Origin: Cordylochernes scorpioides
Taxonomy: Eukaryota; Arthropoda; Arachnida; Pseudoscorpiones; Chernetidae
Direction of reading: 5' to 3'
Length of the DNA stretch: 64,000 bases
Assembly (NCBI GenBank): GCA_030710605.1
Contig: CP092863.1
Coordinates: 120,757,586-120,821,585, forward strand
This document shows positions 19,601 through 30,645 of the stretch, piece by piece. Within the stretch, counting starts at the first letter, position 1; every line of letters starts with the position of its first letter. Under the pieces are notes generated by a model, which was given only the letters and a program-made list of their open reading frames with translations, did no database searches and was not told the DNA's origin. The translations under genes were made by a program, and so were the position numbers.

Positions 19601-22600
19601 GTGTCGTGAGCCGCTACGGTAACTGTGAACAGGGAACTGTGGCTGACTAACAGGGCAATGGTACCTCTCCTTTCCATGGAGTAACACAAGTAAGGGACTG
19701 CCCTGTAGTACGGTGTCGTGAGCCGCTACGGTAACTGTGAACAGGGAACTCTGAAATGTGGCTGACTAACAGGGCAATGGTACCTCTCCTTTCCATGGAG
19801 TAACACAAGTAAGGGACTGCCCTGTAGTACGGTGTCGTGAGCCGCTACGGTAACCGTGAACAGGGAACTGTGGCTGACTAACAGGGCAATGGTACCTCTC
19901 CTTTCCATGGAGTAACACAAGTAAGGGACTGCCCTGTAGTACGGTGTCGTGAGCCGCTACGGTAACCGTGAACAGGAAACTGTGACTGACTAACAGGGCA
20001 ATGGTACCTCTCCTTTCCATGGAGTAACACAAGTAAGAGACTGCCCTGTAGTACAGTGTCGTGAGCCGCTACAGTAACCGTGAACAGGGAATTCTGAAAT
20101 GTGGCTGACTAACAGGGCAATGGTACCTCTCCTTTCCATGGAGTAACACAAGTAAGGGACTGCCCTGTAGTACGGTGTCGTGAACCTCTACGGTAACTGT
20201 GAACAGGGAACTCTGAAATGTGGCTGACTAACAGGGCAATGGTACCTCTCCTTTCCATGGAGTAACACAAGTAAGGGACTGCCCTGTAGTACGGTGTCGT
20301 GAGCCGCTACGGTAACCGTGAACAGGAAACTGTGACTGACTAACAGGGCAATGGTACCTCTCCTTTCCATGGAGTAACACAAGTAAGGGACTGCCCTGTA
20401 GTACGGTGTCGTGAGCCGCTACGGTAACCGTGAACAGGAAACTGTGACTGACTAACAGGGCAATGGTACCTCTCCTTTCCATGGAGTAACACAAGTAAGA
20501 GACTGCCCTGTAGTACAGTGTCGTGAGCCGCTACAGTAACCGTGAACAGGGAATTCTGAAATGTGGCTGACTAACGGGGCAATGGTACCTCTCCTTTCCA
20601 TGGAGCAACACAAGTAAGGGACTGCCCTGTAGTACAGTGTCGTGAGCCGCTACGGTAACCGTGAACAGGGAACTGTGGCTGACTAACGGGGCAATGGTAC
20701 CTCTCCTTTCCATGGAGTAACACAAGTAAGGGACTGCCCTGTAGTACAGTGTCGTGAGCCGCTACGGTAACCGTGAACAGGGAACTGTGGCTGACTAACG
20801 GGGCAATGGTACCTCTCCTTTCCATGGAGTAACACAAGTAAGGGACTGCCCTGTAGTACGGTGTCGTGAGCCGCTACGGTAACCGGGAACAGGGAACTCT
20901 GAAATGTGGCTGACTAACGGGGCAATGGCACCTCTCCTTTCCATGGAGTAACACAAGTAAGGGACTGCCCTGTAGTACGGTGTCGTGAGCCGCTACGGTA
21001 ACCGGGAACAGGGAACTCTGAAATGTGGCTGACTAACGGGGCAATGGCACCTCTCCTTTCCATGGAGCAATACAAGTAAGGGACTGTCCTGTAGTACGGT
21101 GTCGTGAGCCGCTACGGTAACCGTGAACAGGGAACTGTGGCTGACTAACGGGGCAAAATGGTACCTCTCCCTTTCCATGGAGCAACACAAGTAAGGGACT
21201 GTCCTGTAGTACGGTGTCGTGAGCCGCTACGGTAACCGTGAACAGGGAACTGTGGCTGACTAACGGGGCAATGGCACCTCTCCTTTCCATGGAGCAATAC
21301 AAGTAAGGGACTGTCCTGTAGTACGGTGTCGTGAGCCGCTACGGTAACCGGGAACAGGGAACTCTGAAATGTGGCTGACTAACGGGGCAATGGCACCCCC
21401 CTTTCCATGGAGCAATACAAGTAAGGGACTGTCCTGTAGTACGGTGTCGTGAGCCGCTACGGTAACCGTGAACAGGGAACTGTGGCTGACTAACGGGGCA
21501 ATGGCACCTCTCCTTTCCATGGAGCAATACAAGTAAGGGACTGTCCTGTAGTACGGTGTCGTGAGCCGCTACGGTAACCGTGAACAGGGAACTGTGGCTG
21601 ACTAACGGGGCAATGGCACCTCTCCTTTCCATGGAGTAACACAAGTAAGGGACTGCCCTGTAGTACGGTGTAGTGAACCGCTACGGTAACCGTGAACAGG
21701 GAACTGTGGCTGACTAACAGGGCAATGGTACCTCTCGCTTTCCATGGAGTAACACAAGTAAGGGACTGCCCTGTAGTACGGTGTAGTGAACCGCTACGGT
21801 AACCGTGAACAGGGAACTGTGGCTGACTAACGGGGCAATGGCACCTCTCCTTTCCATGGAGTAACACAAGTAAGGGACTGCCCTGTAGTACGGTGTCGTG
21901 AGCCGCTACGGTAACCGTGAACAGGGAACTGTGGCTGACTAACGGGGCAATGGTACCTCTCGCTTTCCATGGAGTAACACAAGTAAAGGACTGCCCTGTA
22001 GTACGGTGTCGTGAGCCGCTACGGTAGCAGTGAACAGGGAACTCTGAAATGTGGCTGACTAACGGGGCAATGGCACCTCTCCTTTCCATGGAGTAACACA
22101 AGTAAGGGACTGCCCTGTAGTACGGTGTCGTGAGCCGCTACGGTAACCGTGAACAGGGAACTGTGGCTGACTAACGGGGCAATGGTACCTCTCCCTTTCC
22201 ATGGAGTAACACAAGTAAAGGACTGCCCTGTAGTACGGTGTCGTGAGCCGCTACGGTAACCGTGAACAGGGAACTGTGGCTGACTAACGGGGCAATGGTA
22301 CCTCTCCCTTTCCATGGAGTAACACAAGTAAAGGACTGCCCTGTAGTACGGTGTCGTGAGCCGCTACGGTAACCGTGAACAGGGAACTGTGGCTGACTAA
22401 CGGGGCAATGGCACCTCTCCTTTCCATGGAGTAACACAAGTAAGGGACTGCCCTGTAGTACGGTGTCGTGAGCCGCTACGGTAACCGTGAACAGGGAACT
22501 CTGAAATGTGGCTGACTAACGGGGCAATGGTACCCCTCCCTTTCCATGGAGTAACACAAGTAAGGGACTGCCCTGTAGTACGGTGTCGTGAGCCGCTACG

Positions 22601-24075
22601 GTAACCGTGAACAGGGAACTCTGAAATGTGGCTGACTAACGGGGCAATGGTACCCCTCCCTTTCCATGGAGCAACACAAGTAAGGGACTGCCCTGTAGTA
22701 CGGTGTCGTGAGCCGCTACGGTAACCGTGAACAGGGAACTCTGAAATGTGGCTGACTAACAGGGCAATGGTACCCCTCCCTTTCCATGGAGCAACACAAG
22801 TAAGGGACTGCCCTGTAGTACGGTGTCGTGAGCCGCTACGGTAACCGTGAACAGGGAACTCTGAAATGTGGCTGACTAACAGGGCAATGGTACCCCTCCC
22901 TTTCCATGGAGCAACACAAGTAAGGGACTGCCCTGTAGTACGGTGTCGTGAGCCGCTACGGTAACCGTGAACAGGGAACTCTGAAATGTGGCTGACTAAC
23001 GGGGCAATGGTACCCCTCCCTTTCCTTGGAGCAACACAAGTAAGGGACTGTCCTGTAGTACGGTGTCGTGAGCCGCTACGGTAACCGTGAACAGGGAACT
23101 CTGAAATGTGGCTGACTAACAGGGCAATGGTACCCCTCCCTTTCCATGGAGCAACACAAGTAAGGGACTGCCCTGTAGTACGGTGTCGTGAGCCGCTACG
23201 GTAACCGTGAACAGGGAACTCTGAAATGTGGCTGACTAACGGGGCAATGGTACCCCTCCCTTTCCATGGAGCAACACAAGTAAGGGACTGTCCTGTAGTA
23301 CGGTGTCGTGAGCCGCTACGGTAACCGTGAACAGGGAACTCTGAAATGTGGCTGACTAACGGGGCAATGGTACCCCTCCCTTTCCATGGAGCAACACAAG
23401 TAAGGGACTGTCCTGTAGTACGGTGTCGTGAGCCGCTACGGTAACCGTGAACAGGGAACTCTGAAATGTGGCTGACTAACGGGGCAATGGTACCCCTCCC
23501 TTTCCATGGAGCAACACAAGTAAGGGACTGCCCTGTAGTACGGTGTCGTGAGCCGCTACGGTAACCGTGAACAGGGAACTGTGGCTGACTAACGGGGCAA
23601 TGGTACCCCTCCCTTTCCATGGAGCAACACAAGTAAGGGACTGCCCTGTAGTACGGTGTCGTGAGCCGCTACGGTAACCGTGAACAGGGAACTGTGGCTG
23701 ACTAACGGGGCAATGGTACCCCTCCCTTTCCATGGAGCAACACAAGTAAGGGACTGTCCTGTAGTACGGTGTCGTGAGCCGCTACGGTAACCGTGAACAG
23801 GGAACTGTGGCTGACTAACGGGGCAATGGTACCCCTCCCTTTCCATGGAGCAACACAAGTAAGGGACTGCCCTGTAGTACGGTGTCGTGAGCCGCTACGG
23901 TAACCGTGAACAGGGAACTGTGGCTGACTAACGGGGCAATGATACCCCTCCCTTTCCATGGAGTAATACAAGTAAGGGACTGTCCTGTAGTACGGTGTCG
24001 TGAGCCGCTACGGTAACTGTGAACAGGGAACTGTGGCTGACTAACGGGGCAATGGCACCCTCCCATTCCATTGGA
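16690..24075. repeat. 112-120-bp satellite array, about 65 units
   Basis: About 7.4 kb of head-to-tail units. The basic unit is 112 bp, with TGGCTGACTAAC, TTTCCATGGAG, ACACAAGTAAGGGACTG, TAGTACGGTGTCGTGAGCC and GCTACGGTAACCGTGAACAG blocks. A CTGAAAT insertion makes 119-bp units, and one further base makes the 120-bp units that dominate 22.4-23.6 kb. Units are 95-99% alike by eye, so the array is young. Long minus-strand open frames, the largest 411 codons, arise because 120 is divisible by three; I do not call them genes. Confidence 0.95.
17923..21600. repeat. Higher-order duplication inside the satellite
   Basis: A block from about 17.92 to 19.5 kb recurs at 19.76-21.6 kb in the same unit order with the same private variants: CTCTACGGTAACTG at 18352 and 20188, and CGGGGCAAAATGG at 19082 and 21149. 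The offset is 1,836 bp in the left part and 2,067 bp in the right part; the 231-bp difference equals one 112- plus one 119-bp unit. This looks like a recent unequal exchange or amplification event. Confidence 0.8.
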
Positions 24076-24207
24076 CAAGACACCACCACCAACAGGAGTA
24101 ACTAGGAGTATAACTTCTAGCTAACTATACACATCTATATAGTTAGATCTAGTATAGATAGCATCTATATTAGCATTCCAAAAGTCTAGCATCAGTATCA
24201 CTATAAA

Positions 24208-24395
24208 CAGAAGATCGAAAAATGCAATATAACACCGGTATGGTAGATTAAACTGGCGAAACAGTTGAGGGGGTTTACAACTAATAAGCCAGGCCCTCCC
24301 ATTAATTTTTCATTGCAGTAAGGACAGTAGAAATTGTTTGATTTTAAAAAGAATCATACGGGTTTATAATAGTTTCGAATTTTCATAGTTAGGTA
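24208..24395 (+). mobile_element. Family D foldback repeat, partial copy
   Basis: Half of the family D unit: ATGGTAGATTAAACTGGCGA, the GGAGGG-type core, GCCAGGCCCTCCCATTAA, and the right arm CAGTAAGGACAGTAGAAATT to ATAGTTTCGAA. The TGATGA motif has decayed to TAATAA here. Confidence 0.6.
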
Positions 24396-24745
24396 TAGGC
24401 TATACTCCTAGTTGCTAATGTTGAAGGGCATGTTAGCCTGGAAACTAGATACGTAAAATTATACAAGGAACTAAGTCCTGGATGATAATGTCCCTCTTGC
24501 TATGAAAACCAACAACAACCAAACAAGGAGGACTCGGCAGCTTGACTAAGTCAGCTAGAACTGTCCTTATAAGAATTTGAAATACACACAAATAGATATT
24601 TATATTCTTTTGAAGATGGAGAGATCCGTATTGTTACAAATAAATTAAATATTTGCATATATTGGATTTTAAAAGGAAATTTATTTTCCCAATATTCCAA
24701 AGGGCAACTCATCTCTCTTTATTGAGTTTTTTTTTTTGTGATTTA
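24396..24745. other. Penelope-type relic and AT-rich spacer
   Basis: 24400-24490 holds a hammerhead-shaped relic (TTGAAGGGCATG...GCCTGGAAACTAG) like the one at 5960. The rest is AT-rich; CCAATATTCCAAAGGGCAAC near 24690 may be another Penelope terminal relic. Confidence 0.35.
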
Positions 24746-24749
24746 TACT

Positions 24750-25037
24750 TTTTTTATTATCCCTAGTACACATGGTATAGGCCATGATAATCATGGTTGG
24801 CAAGATGTTGGCGACTGCTTTTACTGTAAGTGCATCACATGTCTACACATGTGAAAAGCAGTTCGACTTTGCACTTACAAATGTGCCAGAGCCATGTTTG
24901 GTGACTTGCACTCAATGGTGGGGTTGAACTTTTGAAAGAATCAGGGGCCATTGGCGATTTTTTTTTATTAGAAAAAAATGTCCAATGCAATTCGATCCAG
25001 GGTCTAAAAACCACCGGTTTAGACCACCGACCCCCAT
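24750..25037 (-). mobile_element. tRNA-derived SINE, full length
   Basis: About 290 bp. The tRNA-like head is at the right end: on the minus strand a GGGGGTCGG start, an A-box-like segment and a decayed B box (GGATCGAATTG against GGTTCGATTCC in other copies). The body has the conserved inverted repeat ACTGCTTTT/AAAAGCAGT around CACATGT...ACATGTG. The 3' end, with AGGGATAATAAAAAA, lies at the left. Inserted beside (TA)n. Confidence 0.78.
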
Positions 25038-25050
25038 ATATATATATATA

Positions 25051-25486
25051 CTAGCCGAATGACCCGGGCAACGCCCGTGTTTTACCCGATTGAATGTTTT
25101 GATTCAAATACTATTTGTTACAATTATAAATTGGCGCCTTAAATAATTGCATATGCTAGTTAATAACTATAGCCTATGTGCTTTATCTGTCTATGTACTG
25201 TTGGCTTCCGTAGGCGTCTCTTACTGGGAAAAAGAAAGAGAGGATTCCATTTGGTTATTATCTAATATATGCATTTATTTAGGGAGAGACCCGCTCCAAC
25301 ACAATAGTTACAAAGACGAAATAGCGAGTGGGGGGGCATGATGGGGGGGGGGGGGGGGGCAAAGGTGGCGTGGCCGTAGCCAACCAATAGGAGGGCGCCA
25401 TTACAAAAAAAAAGCAAACGGTGACAGAGATGAAAACTGACTGATTGATTAGGAGATGAGGAATGACGCTCGTAACTGTATATAGA
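25051..25486 (-). mobile_element. Non-autonomous Helitron, copy 1
   Basis: On the minus strand it begins TCTATATACAGTTACGAGCG and ends with a hairpin CGGGC-GTT-GCCCG, then GGGTCATTCGGCTAG, followed by T. A 3' hairpin about ten bases before CTAG and no target duplication are the Helitron signature. 436 bp, no ORF of note. A 17-base G run (25343-25359) lies inside. Copies at 45570-45960 and 59965-60375 share both ends. Confidence 0.82.
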
Positions 25487-26150
25487 ATACCTTAATAATA
25501 TTGTTGTGAGTGAAGATAAGAAATAAGAAGAAGAGGAGATTTCTGTCTAAATCTTATTTACATATTACCTTATATATACATTAAGAGATTGAACAAATTA
25601 CTGAGAAAGGTAAATTTTAACCCTTTTGGAGAAAAAAAGGTTCTTTCTTTTAAATCACTGAAGTGGAAATGACGTAAGGACAGAAGATAGCGAGATATGC
25701 AAAACTTCCAATTCAAATAAACATTTTCGACAGCACACCAGTTTTTTAGTGTTAAATCAGTGTTTTTAGTATTTAAAAAAAAGAGTTTGTGTGTAAGGAA
25801 GGCGCTTGAGTAATTTAGGTAAGTAAAGGTGTCGAAATAGCACTTTCCAATTTAGCTAAGTGCCCCGCCCATTAATTTGCTTACCCCGTAATTATGCTAA
25901 TTGGGATACCGCCATTGTGCCCTATCAGCTTCCGTAGAGCGCCTTTTGTACGCTCCTCCATTTTTGTGGAAACTTTGGGACCGGAACCTGATTAGAAACA
26001 AGGGAAACTTTATCTCCCGACTTTTTTTTTTTTGTCTACGGGGAGAATTTTCTAAATTTGCTTAGCTGGCCTATTTAATATATCCTGAAACTTTATAGAG
26101 TTTCCATATATAATGAGGTACCTTTTTTTAATTAATCATTTTGATGTATT
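25487..26150. other. AT-rich spacer, nothing recognised
   Basis: Mixed AT-rich sequence with a GC-balanced stretch at 25860-25980. No ORF, repeat family or RNA gene recognised. Confidence 0.45.
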
Positions 26151-26640
26151 TATTGATGGTGGTGGTGTCTTGTCAATGGAGAAGATCAGTCCATGCACCC
26201 TGATCACAATACCGGCCAACTAAGGTGTCTTGTCCGTATGGATGACCTCTTCCTGATTTATGGTGGTGGTGTCTTGTCCATGGAGCAGATCAGATCAGTC
26301 CGTGCACCCTGATCTCAATACCGGCTAACTGAGGTACCGTATGGATGTCTTCTTCTGGATTGATGGTGGTGGTGTCTTGTCAATGGAGCAGATCAGATCG
26401 GTCCATGCACCCTAATCACAATACCGGCCAACTGAGGTGGTGGTGGTGTCTTGTCCATGGAGCAGATCAGATCGGTCCATGCACCCTGATCACAATACCG
26501 GCCAACTGAGGTAGTGGTGGTGTCTTGTTCATGGAGCAGATCAGATCGGTCCATGCACCCTGATCACAATACCAGCCAACTGAGGTACCGTATGGATGTC
26601 TTCTTCTGGATTGATGTCTGCCATATAGAGGGCTGCAAGG
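26150..26640. repeat. Minisatellite with alternating long and short units
   Basis: Five to six repeats of a GGTGGTGTCTTGTCCATGGA block, GCAGATCAGATCGGTCCATG, CACCCTGATCACAATACCGG and CCAACTGAGG. Longer units also include a GTACCGTATGGATGTCTTC extension, shorter ones (~70-74 bp) do not. The sequence TTGTCCATGGAG resembles the border of the 112-bp satellite at 24070 but the units are otherwise unrelated. Confidence 0.85.
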
Positions 26641-27190
26641 ATGGCCGGGTATATATGGTCCGGAGTGAGTTGGGTGTTGTGACAGTTATTGCAGTTCCAG
26701 TAAGATTTATTCATGTTTGGGTTATCTTCATTTCTTTAAAATCTCCTGTTCTGATTCTTTATACTGTTGCCGTCAATTCTCTGTTAATGTTGAGGTTGCA
26801 TATTAACATTTATTGATTTGAAGCGCACTAGAGTGACAAGTAATCTTTCTTGTTGTTAATAAACTCCAAAACAAGTTATATGTCTACAAAATCTTAAAAA
26901 CGTAATTTACTTGTTAAATTGAACGTTCTAATGCGGTTCTATTGTTTACAATAATGTTTTAAAGCAATTTTTATTGTTTACAAGAATATGCTAATGCATT
27001 TGATTGTTAAAAAAAACTCAAAATGACGCAACTTTTTATGTATGAACGTGTTGAAGTAATATTTCCTTGTTTACAAGAATATGTCAACTTAATTTACATA
27101 TTTCCGCCGACTTCCCTACTACATTTATTTAATTATATTAAGTATAAATTTATTGATAGATTAATAGAAATCTTGAAGAAGGGGGTCGGT
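26641..27190. other. AT-rich spacer, nothing recognised
   Basis: No coding potential or repeat family recognised. The block ATTGTTTACAA(G/T)AAT recurs three times at 26940-27085, which may be chance. Confidence 0.4.
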
Positions 27191-27194
27191 GGAA

Positions 27195-27562
27195 GGATAT
27201 ATATATATATATATAAATATAATATTTGCCGGAAGGAAATTGATCCATAGAAGCATAGGACGCCTCTCCCGTCAAAATAAACGTCAAAACCTGACGCCAT
27301 CTATTGACGGTCGCCGCAACTAGCGGCCTCGGTTCGGTGACAAAGCCACAACACCAGCTTTGGAAAACTGAGAAGCGTCCACCTAGAGACCATGGTTTCG
27401 GGCTAATGGCCCTTGTCAGCCTAGGGCGGAATAAATTCCATGAGATCTGCACGGGATCTAATGGAATCTTCACAATCTACCAAAGAAGTGTTTTGCTGGC
27501 AAGGTGGCTGGGCCAAATTATTTTGATGGGAGAGGCGCCCTATGCTTCCATATATATATTGT
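27195..27562 (-). mobile_element. Family C hammerhead-related repeat, copy 2
   Basis: Bordered by (TA)n on both sides. Contains the boundary block GCGCC/CCTCTCCCGTCAAAAT, TGACGCCATCTATTGACGG, GCCGCAACTAGCGGC and a hammerhead-like centre on the minus strand, followed by a repeat of the boundary block (GATGGGAGAGGCGCCCTATG near 27525). That return of the boundary suggests a unit plus partial unit. Confidence 0.65.
27382..27425 (-). ncRNA. Hammerhead-like motif, G8 lost (family C)
   Basis: Minus strand: stem I CCUAGG/UCUAGG, CUGACAA where CUGANGA is required, helix II GGGC-CAUUA-GCCC, GAA, helix III ACCAUGGU, GUC. Only the G8 to A change breaks the catalytic core, so this copy should be inactive while its fold is kept. 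Confidence 0.6.
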
Positions 27563-27565
27563 AAA

Positions 27566-27935
27566 AAAATGTTTGCTTGATATATTTTGATCATCTTGAG
27601 GATTATGCTATGGAATTATTTGTCGGGTCTTTTTAGTACTGAATGGTATTGGTAATTCAGTCGTGGCAAAAATCTTGAAAGTATAATTATAAAAATAGTT
27701 TTGATAAGTAATTGCTTTAATTGAGCTAAAGGAATATATAAAAAACATAATTTGATAAAAAATACTGCCTGACTTAAGGCGTAAGAATAAAAGAAAATGA
27801 AAAACTTATTACATAATTTACAAAATATTTGAGCCGGCCATCGGGAAACAACAACAATAAGTTTTATATAGGGAAAGCGCGACCTCTGGCGGTAGATTCA
27901 AAAGAGTATTTTTTTCCTATAAATTATAATTTCAA
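27566..27935 (+). mobile_element. Family G dispersed repeat, copy 2
   Basis: Same block order as at 6380: TTTTGATCATCTTGAGGATT, CTGCCTGACTTAAGGCG, AACAACAACAATAAGTTTT and CGACCTCTGGCGGTAGATT. Ends in an AT-rich tract. Confidence 0.6.
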
Positions 27936-27974
27936 ATTAAAAAAAAATATATATATATATATATATTATAATAT

Positions 27975-28335
27975 AAAAAAGATAAGATTTCTGTTGTTTT
28001 TTTGATCATGTTGAGAATTATGCTATGGTGGTGCAGTCGTGGCTAAAATCTTGAAATAAAAATAATATTAAAGATCAGAGATTTCTTTATTGAGCTGAGG
28101 AATGAATTCATATGAAAAACATAATTTTGTACAAGTACTGCCTGGATTAAGGCGTAAGAATAACTACAAATAACTACACATAATTGCATACATGTTTGAG
28201 CCGACCAACGGGGAAGAACAACAATGAGTATTTATAGAGAAAGCGTGACCTCTGGCGGTCGATTTATACAGAGTATTTATATCTATGAAATTATTATTAT
28301 TATTATTATTTTTTTAAATAAAATATTTTAATATA
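27975..28335 (+). mobile_element. Family G dispersed repeat, copy 3
   Basis: Directly downstream of copy 2 and separated from it by (TA)n. It has CTGCCTGGATTAAGGCG and CGTGACCTCTGGCGGTCGAT, and ends in (ATT)n. Confidence 0.6.
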
Positions 28336-28339
28336 ACAT

Positions 28340-28575
28340 TTTAAATAATATCTTAATATAACATATATATAATACAAATGAAGTACTATTTTTTTATATT
28401 ACTTAGTTTTACTTGATTCTCGAAAATCAAAATAAAAGCAAAATATACATCCAAAAAAAAAATTAACCTATGACCATTTCCAGGGAGGATCAAAATGTGT
28501 TAAATGGGAAAATAGAAGAAAATTGCTTAATTAATTAGGAGATTATCGATAAACACACAATTTATTTATAAATAT
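28340..28575. other. AT-rich spacer
   Basis: AT-rich; nothing recognised. Confidence 0.4.
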
Positions 28576-28672
28576 TAAAAATAAAAAAGGCATATCCTGA
28601 CCGTGCTCACATGAGCATTTCTAGATTGCAGAGCGCCATCTAGTGGAACAAACATGAACTAAATGTTTATTT
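28576..28672. mobile_element. Family B fragment
   Basis: The arm AAAAGGCATATCCTGACC to GCGCCATCTAGTGGAACA only, ending at (TA)n. No ribozyme. Confidence 0.55.
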
Positions 28673-28689
28673 ATATATATATATATATA

Positions 28690-28937
28690 TGAATAAATAG
28701 TTCAAATGTGATATAGTCCTGAAATAAGGTGCATAAATTATGAAAAATGCATCTCCTTATCGTGCAACTGAAATTTCCTGATGGCTTGCGCCATCTATCG
28801 GAATAAATATCAACTATTTTCGTTGACTTCTAATTATTCCAGAATTGGCCAATTACACATTCTTGATTAATCATTACATTGGCCAATTCTGGAATAATTA
28901 AAAATCAACGAGAATAGTTGATATTTATTCCGATAGA
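28690..28937. mobile_element. Family A foldback, left part (split by LINE)
   Basis: A left arm (28700-28870) is followed by its own inverted copy (28875-28937). The inverted copy is interrupted at TTTATTCCGATAGA by the LINE and continues at 30646. The hammerhead centre is missing: the arms meet directly at TTGATTAATCATTACATTGG. Confidence 0.65.
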
Positions 28938-30645
28938 GACAGACAAATTAAACAATTTTATTGATTCTTACAATCAAATTTTACAAAGGAGAAAATATAA
29001 AAGAGTAAATGGGCATATAAAGTGTAGGGGAATATATATACAAATATCTTCAGCAAGGAGGGCTTCCCCACCTTGAGAGGGTCCTCCTCCAGACAAGGAG
29101 GGGGTCTTCTTGTACACTCCTCAGTTCCGCGCCGAGGAAGTGCCTATAGATGCGCGTCTTGGCAGACGCCAGGATGGCCAGGGCGTCATCGTCTAGGCCA
29201 TGCCCGAAGACCCAGCCCTGCAAGTCAGGGGGCCGCCCGATGATGGTAAATGCCTCCCTGATGAGAGGCCTGATGTAGCGGCAGGACCAGTACCTGTGAA
29301 CCAGCGACAGGTCGCCGGACCCACAGGCGATGCAAGACTGATGTGCCGATGCTGGATGGGCTGGATGGGGCAGGGCGTGCAAAGCTAGCCTTACTGCCAC
29401 GTCCGCGTTGTGCCCGGAGAAGGCGCAGCGCCGGAGCGATGACCAGCCAATGTTGATGGGTAGGTTTATATTTTCCTCCCACCTTCTAGCGAACTGGATG
29501 ATGGGCAGGGCAGTCAGGCGTGGACGCTCTAAGATGCGACGGGCAGTTCGGGTGATGACTCGCAAGAACGGCGTAGTCGTCCCGCGCAGCACTACGGCCT
29601 GGCCGATGGTGTTTACTCGGTAGGTCCCGCGTAGATTTTCGTCGATAAGACGACGGCAGAAGCTGGTCAGCGACGCGGCGTCAGCCAGGGCGCAGCGCGT
29701 AGGCCGAGTGAGGGGAGGGGCAGGGCCAGCGAAGTCCCTAATGCAGGCATTGACCCACCGGGTAGGAGCGAGAAGGTCGGGTGGCCGGAGAAGGCGGCAG
29801 CCACCTATGATAGGGAGGTTCAGGAGTTGATGTGGTGTAAGCACAGAGTGGTCTAGCGTGAAGATGTCAGCGACCGCCTCCCAGATCTTAAGAAGCCGGA
29901 GACGCCGTGGCGAGAGCCAGGACCCGGATGGAGGTGGATATAGCCACGCATCGCTCTCGACCAGCCAAGAGTAGGCATTACGGTTTCCACGCAGTGCGGC
30001 CTGCACGCCCTTGAAGCACGACAGCCGCAGCTGGGTCTCGATGTCGATGAGGCCGAATCCTCCAAGAGAGACAGGTCTCGCCAGGACGCTACCAGGAAAC
30101 CAGGCGGTGCGCTCCGGCCCCCAGATGAACCGCGCAAGACGTGCCTGGATCTTGTGGATAGTACGGTCGGTAGGCAGGTAGCCGTGGATGTGATGGACCA
30201 CCGAGGAGAGAACCAAGGAGTTGGCCGCTCTGGCCCGGCCGACGAGAGAGAGGCCGCGGGTGTAGGGGGACCACCTCGTTATAGCAGCTTCGAGCAGGAC
30301 CAGGATATGTCTTTCTTGGGCTGAGTTTTGATTTCCTGGCGTCACATTGCAGCCCAACACCTTCAGTTCGACCGACGACCAGGAGATGCCGAGTGGAGCG
30401 TCGTTGCGGGCACGCCAGGCGCCGCACCATAGACCTTTGCTCTTGGTGAAATTTCCCTTTATGCCGGAGGCGCGCCGGAAGTTCTCGAAGATGGAGGTCA
30501 CCACGCCGAACTGTTCCTCACTGCGGATGAGCAGGACGATGTCGTCGGCGTAGGCGAGGACATTACCGGGGCCGAGAGCTTGCTCAAGGCGACGTAGGAG
30601 AGGGCTTGTGGCGAGGCTGAACATTGCGGCGCTGATGGCGCAGCC
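28938..30645 (-). mobile_element. 5'-truncated L1/Tx1-like LINE
   Basis: 1.7-kb insertion flanked by a 14-bp direct repeat TTTATTCCGATAGA (28924-28937 and 30646-30659), the target duplication, inside a family A element. It holds the C-terminal part of the RT ORF and ~110 bp of 3' UTR with no poly(A). It is much more GC-rich than the surroundings, as expected for a recent arrival. Confidence 0.85.
29050..30645 (-). CDS. LINE ORF2 fragment: reverse transcriptase C-terminal half
   Basis: The RT part of a non-LTR retrotransposon ORF2, which copies the RNA at a nicked target. About 531 LINE-derived codons, stop at 29050; a few more codons upstream are family A sequence. Numbering from the in-frame ATG at 30678: the GCAISAAMF segment (12-20) matches RT motif B, YADD at 43-46 is the catalytic box, then RT motifs D/E, thumb, and a C-terminal zinc motif CX2CX8HX4C (C449, C452, H461, C466) typical of L1/Tx1-group ORF2. 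The endonuclease and fingers region are missing because of 5' truncation, so it is non-functional, but no stops have accumulated. Clade assignment (L1/Tx1) is inferred from the thumb and zinc motif. Confidence 0.82.
   Translation of the reverse strand, partial: GCAISAAMFSLATSPLLRRLEQALGPGNVLAYADDIVLLIRSEEQFGVVTSIFENFRRASGIKGNFTKSKGLWCGAWRARNDAPLGISWSSVELKVLGCNVTPGNQNSAQERHILVLLEAAITRWSPYTRGLSLVGRARAANSLVLSSVVHHIHGYLPTDRTIHKIQARLARFIWGPERTAWFPGSVLARPVSLGGFGLIDIETQLRLSCFKGVQAALRGNRNAYSWLVESDAWLYPPPSGSWLSPRRLRLLKIWEAVADIFTLDHSVLTPHQLLNLPIIGGCRLLRPPDLLAPTRWVNACIRDFAGPAPPLTRPTRCALADAASLTSFCRRLIDENLRGTYRVNTIGQAVVLRGTTTPFLRVITRTARRILERPRLTALPIIQFARRWEENINLPINIGWSSLRRCAFSGHNADVAVRLALHALPHPAHPASAHQSCIACGSGDLSLVHRYWSCRYIRPLIREAFTIIGRPPDLQGWVFGHGLDDDALAILASAKTRIYRHFLGAELRSVQEDPLLVWRRTLSRWGSPPC

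Noticed and set aside
22397..23632. 411-codon open frame on the minus strand
   Set aside because: It lies wholly in 120-bp satellite units; 120 is divisible by three, so openness follows from repetition. No domain or start context supports a gene.
16690..24075. CRISPR-like regular repeats
   Set aside because: Units are contiguous without unique spacers, and the rest of the window is eukaryotic.
29225..30430. Several 85-113-codon frames overlapping the LINE
   Set aside because: They are alternative frames of GC-rich RT coding sequence; the long frame has the RT and zinc motifs.
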